From Candidatus Omnitrophota bacterium (lineage in GTDB: Bacteria; Omnitrophota; Omnitrophia; Omnitrophales; JACROU01), in assembly GCA_016214265.1 (NCBI GenBank), contig JACROU010000008.1:1-57688 (forward strand): a DNA stretch of 57,688 nt. Direction: 5' to 3'. Of this stretch, positions 50,520 to 57,688 are shown piece by piece; within the stretch, counting starts at the first letter, position 1; each line of letters starts with the position of its first letter. Both the position numbers and the translations under genes were made by a program. The notes beneath the pieces are model-generated. The model made no database searches. It had not been told where the DNA came from and was given only the letters and a program-made list of their open reading frames with translations.

Positions 50520-51568
50520 ACTTTTGCCCTCGAGAGCTGCTTTGTTTTCGGCCGCCTCAACCCTTTAAATGAAGGGATCCCGGTGACGTAGCCCCAGCGG
50601 CGCACGGCCTGTTTCCAATCTTTTTCGCGCCACACCATATATTTTAATAGCACGTCAAGTCCGTCGCAGGTTCTTTCCAAATTTACTTTCATCCCGGGAA
50701 AATCGGGCCAGCCTTGAGCGCATTTATATTCCAAAATCCAGTCCAATGCCTTTTCAATGACGGGCGTACATTTCTTTTCCTCACGCAGAACGCGGGAAAT
50801 AATAACCAGCGAACGCATCGAATCCATCGTGTGATCCATATTGTCATTATCGTAGGAACCGTTCTCTGCCTGGAAAGAAATCAATTTTTCCATGCCCTTC
50901 GCGCAGACTTTCTTTAACTCATCCTGATTTGGAGCCACTTCTTTCCGGTCAGGGAAGCAAAGCGAGGCGATGACGGAATCTTGAACCAAATGCGCCGTGG
51001 TTTCGACGCCAGTCGGGTGGAAATCTTTATCGACCCACGAACCGTCGGGATTTTGATTGTCAGTAATAAATTTCAGTCCGGCCCGCCACGATTTCAGGAC
51101 TTTCTTTTTCCACTTGGGTTCACCGATGGCCAGTACGACGTTGAAGAAACTGACGGGGTGCGAGGTGGTATCCAAATCCGCCCAAGCCGGATCGATCCAA
51201 CGGCCATCCGCTTTTTGATCTTTGATAAAGAAGTCGATCGATTTTTCAATCGAGGCGGTGATTTTCTTATTTTTCAAAATGGCGTTTGCGCGAATCAGCA
51301 TGAGTGCGAGAAACGCGGAAGCCCACGGTGCGCTTTTGGGATTATCGGATTCTCCGCCCCAGGCGCCTTCTTCGTTTTGGCAATCGACAACCGCAAGCCA
51401 TTCGGCTTCATGGTGCTTCACGTCGCCGGCATGCAGGATGACACGAAGGGCGTGAGCGACGATCTCCATATTTTTGGACCCAGAAACGAGACTCCAATTG
51501 TCGTGTTCTGCCATTAAATAGGCATATTCACTGTTGATTAGGTTCTTGATTTTGTTTATATTTTGCAT
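50516..51568 (-). CDS. Half-size terpene-cyclase-like alpha-toroid protein
   Basis: The 350-residue protein is built from prenyltransferase/squalene-cyclase repeats with QW-like motifs: QNEEGAWGGE, KADGRWIDP, QNPDGSWVD, QAENGSYDN. Near residues 150-160 the sequence DLDTTSH occupies the place of the DxDD acid motif of squalene-hopene cyclases, keeping D-x-D but not the last Asp. It is about half the size of a full cyclase, so only one toroid domain is present. ATG 51568 is chosen for GAGGAG 8 bases upstream; an in-frame ATG at 51628 adds 20 basic residues. It is coupled to the Rieske gene. The product is unknown. An alternative is a non-enzymatic toroid. Confidence 0.8.
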   Translation of the reverse strand: MQNINKIKNLINSEYAYLMAEHDNWSLVSGSKNMEIVAHALRVILHAGDVKHHEAEWLAVVDCQNEEGAWGGESDNPKSAPWASAFLALMLIRANAILKNKKITASIEKSIDFFIKDQKADGRWIDPAWADLDTTSHPVSFFNVVLAIGEPKWKKKVLKSWRAGLKFITDNQNPDGSWVDKDFHPTGVETTAHLVQDSVIASLCFPDRKEVAPNQDELKKVCAKGMEKLISFQAENGSYDNDNMDHTMDSMRSLVIISRVLREEKKCTPVIEKALDWILEYKCAQGWPDFPGMKVNLERTCDGLDVLLKYMVWREKDWKQAVRRWGYVTGIPSFKGLRRPKTKQLSRAKV

Positions 51569-51656
51569 CGCATTTCTCCTCAACGGGATTTTGCGTACGG
51601 CAAGTAGTTGGGTAAAAAGCCGGCGCATATTACCACAGGAATTTTGAAAAGAAAAT

Positions 51657-52373
51657 ATGGATCAAAATCTTACCACGAAGGAAATTTTATCCCTGGATAC
51701 GCCGTGGGACCGGTTGGTGCACCGGCCTCCCGCGCGCCTCATTGCCACATTTTTATCCAGGACGTCGATTACTCCCAATCAGGTCACTCTGTTAACTCTT
51801 ATTCCCGCGGCCCTTTGCGCCTTATTTTTCATTCAATCCAATCTTGTTTCGGGGTTTTGGGCTCTATTATCTTTTTATTTATGGGCGATGCTAGATCATG
51901 TGGACGGGGAGCTTGCCCGCCGCACGGGCCGATGTTCACCCTTTGGCCGTAAATTGGACGATGTCTGTGATAACGTGGGATCCCTCGCTATTTTGTCCGG
52001 CATATTTGGGGGAACGCTGCGTCTGCTGGAGGGAAAACATCAGCTGATTGTGAGCCTGATTTTTTTGATTGGCCTTGTGCTCAATTTAATTTCAGGCGTG
52101 CTGGTGTTGTCGGCTAAACGCGCGGCCCGCGAAGAGGCTGTAAAACATCAGACTGCGACTCAAAAATTTATGTTTTTTCAAAAATTATTGGATCACATGA
52201 CTGGCCGCGATCCATTTTATCTGTTGGTCAGTGCCGCGCTTTGGGCACTTTATTGGCGTGGAAATTGGGGGTTGCTACTCATAACTTGTTTATTAATAGG
52301 CCTTTACGCAATTTCTTTTGGCGCTTTCGCTGCATGGTGGAGGATGAAAATAAAACCTGTTGTCACACCTTGA
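51657..52373 (+). CDS. CDP-alcohol phosphotransferase (membrane)
   Basis: The 238-residue enzyme has the full family motif DG-x2-AR-x8-G-x3-D-x3-D as DGELARRTGRCSPFGRKLDD followed by VCD, near residues 82-104. About six hydrophobic segments surround it. These enzymes move a phosphoryl-alcohol group from a CDP-linked donor to an acceptor, forming phospholipids or related lipids in the inner membrane. It is divergent from the cyclase-like gene and follows two nucleotidyltransferases, so it could attach a CMP-activated phosphonate head group to a lipid. Ordinary phospholipid synthesis is the alternative. Confidence 0.9.
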   Translation: MDQNLTTKEILSLDTPWDRLVHRPPARLIATFLSRTSITPNQVTLLTLIPAALCALFFIQSNLVSGFWALLSFYLWAMLDHVDGELARRTGRCSPFGRKLDDVCDNVGSLAILSGIFGGTLRLLEGKHQLIVSLIFLIGLVLNLISGVLVLSAKRAAREEAVKHQTATQKFMFFQKLLDHMTGRDPFYLLVSAALWALYWRGNWGLLLITCLLIGLYAISFGAFAAWWRMKIKPVVTP

Positions 52374-52439
52374 TTTTTACTGCCGCCTGTGGTTTACTTG
52401 TGAGGCTTTGCTCAAATTCACACGCCGCACCCATTTAAA

Positions 52440-55400
52440 ATGAAAATACTAAAAACATTTCGAAAAATAGTCAAATTTACTGCCTTTTTTTTCTCGATTT
52501 ATTTTACTCTTTTCTCAAGCATTTCTTATGCTCAAAACGTTAATGACAGAGTCAATGCTCCGGCATATGTTCAAGTAACCATCCCGCAGGAATTAGGCAC
52601 AATTAGTAATTCTTATTTCACCTCGGTAGCTAAATCCGACCTGGATAAAGCGCCTCGACCGTCTGCTGGACTGATTATTCACATTCAGGACGCGCACGGT
52701 CAGCTTGCCGCTCAGAAGAATATCGATCAAATTCTTGAGTATTTGGTGAAGAAATACGGATTTCAGACGGTCTTCCTTGAAGGAGAGCTTAATGGAAAAA
52801 TTTCTCCGGACCTTTTGCGGTTTTTTAAGGATGAAACGAAGAATGAAAAAGTCGCCAATCAACTGTTGGAAGACGGGCGTATTGAGGGGGCGGATGTTTT
52901 CCTTCTGAAATCCAAAGGAAAAGTTTCGGCCTACGGTTTGGAGTCGGCCAGTTTGTATCGCAGAAATATCCTGGCTTACCGGGAAGTGGTCAGTGAGAAA
53001 AAGAATTCCGAGAATTTTCTGGCACAGCTCAAAAAACAAATTTTTAGCTTCGGATCCAATTATTTTAATCCGGAATTGAATAAATTCACGAAAGAATGGC
53101 TTGAGTTTCAAGATAGTCATACTGAAGCGCTGAAGCACCTTATGATTTTGGATGAATATGCCCGGAAATATCTAAAAATCAATCTTCGTGAGGCAAAAAA
53201 GCAGTTTGATTATCCCCAGCTGGTCCGGTTTTTCTCAATTAAAGATATGGAGAGAAATTACGGCCGGGAAGAAATCAAACCGCGCATTCACAGTGATTTG
53301 AAACGGCTCAAGAAGTGGCTTGCCGAGAAAAAGTTGAATCCGGCATACGCTCAGATTTTTGAATCGCTCGTAAATTATTCCTATTCCTCGCTTAATCCCT
53401 CATTTCCGATCGATGTGCGCACGTTCCTTGAAAGTTTTTACGCGGAAGCGAAATTGAAAGGTTTTTCGTTCAGCGATTATTACGTTTTCATGAAATATCT
53501 GGGGTTGCTTCTTTTGGCGCAGGAGCTGGAATCGGACCGGCTATTCGATGAAATCAAAAAGATGAACGTGGAAATTCTGAAATCGCTTGCCAAAACGCCC
53601 GAGGAAAATAGCCTGGTGCGGCTCATCCGCGATTATTTTTTGTTCAAAAAGTTATTGGCTCTTGAACTGACGCGTGATGAATTTTCGGAAGTGATTGAGA
53701 AGGAGAAGGTCCTAACGCCTTATATTTTGACCAGCCGTCTGCGTATGTTGAACAACGCGAAAATTAAAGCTTCAATTGAAGCCCCTCGCGAACTTGGCGA
53801 TTTGTTCCAATCGGCGATGCGGTTTTACGCGCTGGCGGGTGAGCGTGAAGACCGGATGTTCAACAACATGCTTTCGGTTCTTGACGGGAAGCCTGAAAAG
53901 CGGATTATCCTGATTACGGGCGGGTTTCACTCACACGGCCTCGAGACTTTATTCCGCGGGCAGGGATTTTCATTTATTGGGGTCACTCCGCGTATGGCTG
54001 AAGTCGAGTCGAATAAAAAGTATGTTGAGCAAATGCTGGCGGGTGCTTCGACGGTGCCTGCCATTTCCGCGGGTAAAATTCCGCTTCTTGAAATCAAACG
54101 TTTTATGGGTGAGAAGGACTTTGAATTTCAAGAGCAGGCCATTCAACAAGCTATTGCGGCATCGCTAGGCGAGTTGATGCCAACGGACATGGATAAATTG
54201 ATTAACGATTTAATGGCCGAATACACGGTTCCCTCCAATCCGCCGGTAGAAATCGTTGCGAGTCCTGAACACTATCGGGTAGGTCCGTATCAATTCAAAG
54301 AAAATTCCGAACGCCTCACGCAGCATTTTCAGGATTATTTGGGATATGCTTCGAGGAATTTGAAGCCGGACCAACGCGTGTTTGCGCAACAGGCTTTGAA
54401 AAAATTAATCGCCCGTGAGGATTTCAGAGATCTCGCGGCTCGCGCCGCCGAAGAAATTATTTACGAATTTATTAAAAGGATTACGGGCAATCCAGAACCT
54501 TTACGTAGCCTTAAAAGTATGGCTACGGAAGTGGCGGCGGATGAATTAGGTCAAATGAATACTTCACCTGCTTATCTGAACAACTTTTTTTTGCAGGGCA
54601 AGTTAATGATTGGATATGCCGTTGGCGGCAATCGGGCCACTTCGGTCACTTTTCGCGAACAGGCTATTCAGGGTCGTGAGGCGCTTAGCAATTATATGGC
54701 TTCACTGGAACAGCTTCCCCAGATATCTGTCAATCAAAGTAATTCACTGCTTCAGCAGATGAACGGTGAGCCGAAACGTGTGTTGTATTTTCTCGATAAT
54801 GTGATGGAAAATGTGTTTGATTTGATTTTGATTCGATGGCTTTTGATCCGAGGTCACGAAGTGACTTTGGTGGCGAAGTCGAAAGAGGCGGATAACGACG
54901 TAACTTTGGAAGACCTCAAATATCTTTTTGCTTTGCCCGCGATTAAAAAATATATGGAAAGTTTTGTCGGTTCCGACAAGCTGCGTATGATCGCGAGCGG
55001 ATCCGCAGCACGCGGCACCGATCTTCGCCGGGCGACACCAGAACTAATTGAAGCCTGGAAGCGCGCGGAAGTGATTATTTCGAAGGGGGAAGGAAACCGA
55101 ATCACGCTCGAGGGCGTGAATAAAGATGTCTTCCATTTATTAGTGGCCAAGTCGACGATCGAAGTGCCGGCGCATTTGCCGAAAGGGTTTGGTGCCATTG
55201 AATTGGTTCCCGCGACCAAGGCCGCCAGTTTGGGTGCTGAGAAAAAGGAAAAGCAATCTTTAGTTGTGGACTCGAATGCAGTGCGGTCGCTTCTGTTTCA
55301 GCATATCAATAGTTTGGTAACTATTCCGACGCTTCACGTTTTGGCACACAAAAAAGTGTTTGAGCTTTTCGGGAACAAGGAAGAACCGAAAAGAGTGGGG

Positions 55401-57688
55401 TTGATGACCATCGCAAAACAATTCAACGATGATGATCCTTTACGGAATTTAGGCAATCTTTACGGAGCGATGCGCACGCTCGCCCTTCAGGGATGGGTCA
55501 AAATCAGCGGTGTGGATGAAATCACGCAATATGAATTAACGGAGGAAGGCTGGAAAGTGGTGATGCTGGCGGAGCTGGGATATTTTCGCGAAACCGTTGA
55601 TGCGATTTCGAATATGAGACATTATCACACCTATTTTCGCGGCCCCCCAACGGATTCTAGTCAGTACGCCCTCCTGGAATTCAAGAAATTAGCGGCTCTC
55701 AGCAAGTCCAGGTCCGAAATTGCCGATCTTCTGATGTCTCCAGTCATGGTCGCTCTGGGAATGCCGCTTTTTGAGGAGCAAAAAGACGGCAGTATCAAAG
55801 AAAAAGATCCTTCATTTTTCAAAGTGTTCGACAAAGAAACTCAGACGCTAAATTTAGATTCCATCGGAATCGGGCACGACAGAAAATTTCTGGATGCCGC
55901 GTTTCAATTGCTTGCCTCAAAAGGCCTCGCGGAATTTGTCGACGGCTGTGAAAATCTGGTTCGTTTAACCCCGCTTGGCGCAGCGCTCAAAGACATGGTG
56001 GTCAGTTACGGAGTTACCAACTCATATTTGAATTTCTACGCGAAACTTGATGACGCGCTTTTCGTCAATCCTGAACCATTAAAAATTGCCGACGATGAGC
56101 ATATCGACCGCGTGATGGACATTTGGGGATCGAGCGGTTCCCACAAACCTTATCTGAAAAATAAAAAGGATGAGGGCATTTTGGCGATGGTGGAAAAAAT
56201 ATTCAATCTGCCATTGGATCAGCAGCCGAAAGGCATTGCCGATATGGGCTGCGGCGACGGAAAAATGCTGGCCGAGATAGTCGAATACATCATTCATCAC
56301 ACCAAGCGCGGGAAGCATTTGGACACACATCCTCTGGCTGTTGTCGCAGCGGATCACAGTTCTAAATCGCAGGGAAGGGCCAAGGCGACGCTCAAAAAAA
56401 TCGCAGCAATTCCGGGAGTTTCAGTCGAAGTGTTATTTGGGGATGTCACCAATCCGGGGCAATATGATCGGGATATTCAGGAGCGGTTTACCGCGCGCGG
56501 ATTTCAGGTGGGGGCCAAAGATTTGCTTCACACGCAAATGTTTTTGCCGCATGAACGGCGTCTTCAGGTGAAAACCCGGGAAGCAGCGCGGCGGATTATT
56601 CGTGAACATTTGAAGACGGTGAATCGCGACGCGCTCAAAAAAATATTAAAAATCTCGTTTCTGCCGGATTCGGAAAATGATCTTCTGGCATTAATCGAAA
56701 GACAGTTGACAGTTTCTTATTCTGATCGCGGACGCCTGATTCCGGGCATTGTCGCGGCGGCGGACCTCATTCAATTTGTCGGCCGCTGGACTCGATACGC
56801 GAGCCGGGGATTAATTATTCTGGATCTGCACACGCCGCGTCCTGAAGAGCTCGGCGCGGATAAACTGGCCGCTCCGGCTTATTGGGGTACGCATTGGATT
56901 TCCCAGCACATCATGCCATATCAGGAACACAATCTCTGCCTTTTACTCGCGGGTCTGGAACCGCAAGAAACCGTTTTTTATCCCTCAAAGTCGCCGCACA
57001 CGGTGAGTCTTTCCAATTATCTTCCGTCTCAAATCGCGAAAGCCGCCAGTTTGGGTAGTGAACGAGACCAGGAAGCTCAATTGAGGGGATTGAAAGGAAG
57101 AATCAAAGCAATTGAATTCGATCTTCAATTTTTTGAAGATTTGCTGGAGGTAACACCATTTGAATTTGAAACCTATTTGGAATCCCTCGAAGCCAAACAA
57201 ATTTCTGTGAAGCCGGCCGACTTGAAAGAAATCGGTGAGGAAATAGCCGCCGTGAATTTAGAGCAAACTCTCGAGTTACGCCAATTTACGGAATCTGAAA
57301 TCAAAAAATTGAAAGCCCGATTCAATAAAATTAGCGCCAACAATATTTTCAGAAAAAAGGTGGAAGAATTTTCAGAACGGCTTTCGACCCTTAAAGGCAT
57401 TACAAAAGAAAAGGGGATTGAGATGATGGTGTTTGTGCAAGATCATTATCGAAAAGAACGGAAGCTTGGGCACGGTGAGATTGCCGGTTTGCTTTCCCGG
57501 AAAGATAAGCGGCCTCTCAGAGTTGCTGTAATTTCTGATTGGATAAGAGGAACGAAACGGATTCCGTTCAAATATTTATTCCGCGTCAAGCAGGTGTATG
57601 ACGCGATAGCGGCTTCTTCGGGTTCTCAGGCTGCCGGTGCGAGTTTGGGTGCCGATGAAAATCGTGGGGGATCGTCAAATGGCGGAAA
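52440..57688 (+). CDS. Giant modular secreted protein, 3' end beyond the window
   Basis: This frame stays open for 1749 codons to the right edge. A Sec signal covers residues 1-30 (FFFSIYFTLFSSISYA|QNV). Part 1 (to ~570) has HIQDAHG (81-87), VFLEGELNG and TGGFHSHGL (493-501), reminiscent of TraB/ChaN-like proteins. Part 2 (to ~925) contains a DUF89/ARMT1-like phosphatase core: VLYFLDNVMENVFDLILIRW (from 781), SGSAARGTDLRRATPELIEA, VIISKGEGN. Part 3 (to ~1530) has a winged helix (NLGNLYGAMRTLALQGWVKI) and a SAM methyltransferase (DMGCGDG, 1268-1274). Part 4 is helical and charged. A-S-L-G motifs at about 574, 929, 1536 and 1734 mark the joints. Giant genes are reported in Omnitrophota. The overall role is unknown. 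Confidence 0.9.
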   Translation, partial: MKILKTFRKIVKFTAFFFSIYFTLFSSISYAQNVNDRVNAPAYVQVTIPQELGTISNSYFTSVAKSDLDKAPRPSAGLIIHIQDAHGQLAAQKNIDQILEYLVKKYGFQTVFLEGELNGKISPDLLRFFKDETKNEKVANQLLEDGRIEGADVFLLKSKGKVSAYGLESASLYRRNILAYREVVSEKKNSENFLAQLKKQIFSFGSNYFNPELNKFTKEWLEFQDSHTEALKHLMILDEYARKYLKINLREAKKQFDYPQLVRFFSIKDMERNYGREEIKPRIHSDLKRLKKWLAEKKLNPAYAQIFESLVNYSYSSLNPSFPIDVRTFLESFYAEAKLKGFSFSDYYVFMKYLGLLLLAQELESDRLFDEIKKMNVEILKSLAKTPEENSLVRLIRDYFLFKKLLALELTRDEFSEVIEKEKVLTPYILTSRLRMLNNAKIKASIEAPRELGDLFQSAMRFYALAGEREDRMFNNMLSVLDGKPEKRIILITGGFHSHGLETLFRGQGFSFIGVTPRMAEVESNKKYVEQMLAGASTVPAISAGKIPLLEIKRFMGEKDFEFQEQAIQQAIAASLGELMPTDMDKLINDLMAEYTVPSNPPVEIVASPEHYRVGPYQFKENSERLTQHFQDYLGYASRNLKPDQRVFAQQALKKLIAREDFRDLAARAAEEIIYEFIKRITGNPEPLRSLKSMATEVAADELGQMNTSPAYLNNFFLQGKLMIGYAVGGNRATSVTFREQAIQGREALSNYMASLEQLPQISVNQSNSLLQQMNGEPKRVLYFLDNVMENVFDLILIRWLLIRGHEVTLVAKSKEADNDVTLEDLKYLFALPAIKKYMESFVGSDKLRMIASGSAARGTDLRRATPELIEAWKRAEVIISKGEGNRITLEGVNKDVFHLLVAKSTIEVPAHLPKGFGAIELVPATKAASLGAEKKEKQSLVVDSNAVRSLLFQHINSLVTIPTLHVLAHKKVFELFGNKEEPKRVGLMTIAKQFNDDDPLRNLGNLYGAMRTLALQGWVKISGVDEITQYELTEEGWKVVMLAELGYFRETVDAISNMRHYHTYFRGPPTDSSQYALLEFKKLAALSKSRSEIADLLMSPVMVALGMPLFEEQKDGSIKEKDPSFFKVFDKETQTLNLDSIGIGHDRKFLDAAFQLLASKGLAEFVDGCENLVRLTPLGAALKDMVVSYGVTNSYLNFYAKLDDALFVNPEPLKIADDEHIDRVMDIWGSSGSHKPYLKNKKDEGILAMVEKIFNLPLDQQPKGIADMGCGDGKMLAEIVEYIIHHTKRGKHLDTHPLAVVAADHSSKSQGRAKATLKKIAAIPGVSVEVLFGDVTNPGQYDRDIQERFTARGFQVGAKDLLHTQMFLPHERRLQVKTREAARRIIREHLKTVNRDALKKILKISFLPDSENDLLALIERQLTVSYSDRGRLIPGIVAAADLIQFVGRWTRYASRGLIILDLHTPRPEELGADKLAAPAYWGTHWISQHIMPYQEHNLCLLLAGLEPQETVFYPSKSPHTVSLSNYLPSQIAKAASLGSERDQEAQLRGLKGRIKAIEFDLQFFEDLLEVTPFEFETYLESLEAKQISVKPADLKEIGEEIAAVNLEQTLELRQFTESEIKKLKARFNKISANNIFRKKVEEFSERLSTLKGITKEKGIEMMVFVQDHYRKERKLGHGEIAGLLSRKDKRPLRVAVISDWIRGTKRIPFKYLFRVKQVYDAIAASSGSQAAGASLGADENRGGSSNGG

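Noticed and set aside
1-57688. tRNA, rRNA or CRISPR features
   Set aside because: Reading by eye gave no cloverleaf with a credible anticodon arm, no rRNA-like stretch, and no regularly spaced repeats; a covariance-model scan could still find a tRNA.

Overview
The window reads as a chromosome segment from an uncultured Gram-negative (diderm) bacterium. An outer membrane is implied by a TonB-dependent receptor, a porin and several Sec signal peptides. I think Candidatus Omnitrophota (OP3) or a near relative is most likely. The evidence is the unfinished giant modular gene at the right end, whose modules are joined by repeated A-S-L-G linkers. This placement is inference; no rRNA or marker phylogeny is available here. 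I saw no tRNA, rRNA, CRISPR array or intact transposase.

Left part (1-18761). A SUF iron-sulfur operon comes first (sufB 3' end, sufC, sufD, sufS, sufU, sufT), then an Rrf2-family regulator with its own consensus promoter. A sulfate-uptake operon follows: porin, YezD-like small protein, sulfate-binding protein, cysT, cysW, cysA. The porin start is fused to what looks like the first 23 codons of a cysteine synthase gene. After that come a large MscS channel, a SWIB-domain protein, small membrane proteins, a methyltransferase, an M1 aminopeptidase and a short DnaJ.

Centre (18977-30282), the most interesting block. It is a ribosomal-peptide (RiPP) locus: a periplasmic SBP_bac_5 lipoprotein, a 36-residue precursor with a Cys-Cys core, a radical SAM/SPASM maturase, two half ABC exporters, a sensor kinase, and convergently a TonB-dependent receptor and an NtrC-type response regulator. 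The two exporter ATPase domains are truncated in complementary ways. One lacks Walker A and keeps the signature motif; the other lacks the signature and keeps Walker A. Only one composite ATP site could form. The export, receptor and periplasmic-binder logic resembles methanobactin loci, but with a radical SAM enzyme in place of MbnBC.

Middle right (30554-42829). A small HTH protein and a hybrid kinase, TMEM175 and MscS-like channels with a 41-residue membrane peptide, a chlorite-dismutase-family haem protein, YaeQ, a cold-shock protein, a HigBA toxin-antitoxin pair, MiaB, an FAH-family hydrolase, HemW and NAD(P)HX epimerase.

Right part (42834-52373). Dihydrolipoamide dehydrogenase, then a likely phosphonate or phosphonolipid cluster: HAD phosphatase, class III aminotransferase, PaaK-like ligase, a PEP mutase-like/nucleotidyltransferase fusion, a second nucleotidyltransferase, a Rieske protein, a half-size terpene-cyclase-like toroid and a CDP-alcohol phosphotransferase. 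The giant gene (52440 to the edge) joins a TraB/ChaN-like N-terminal part, a DUF89 domain, a winged helix and a methyltransferase behind a signal peptide.

Two families of short palindromic elements (GGTGCCAGGTTCATGAACC-type and AGGTTCCTGGAACCT-type) are scattered at gene ends. Some copies supply stop codons or the first residues of proteins, and pairs of direct copies bracket sufS and lpdA.
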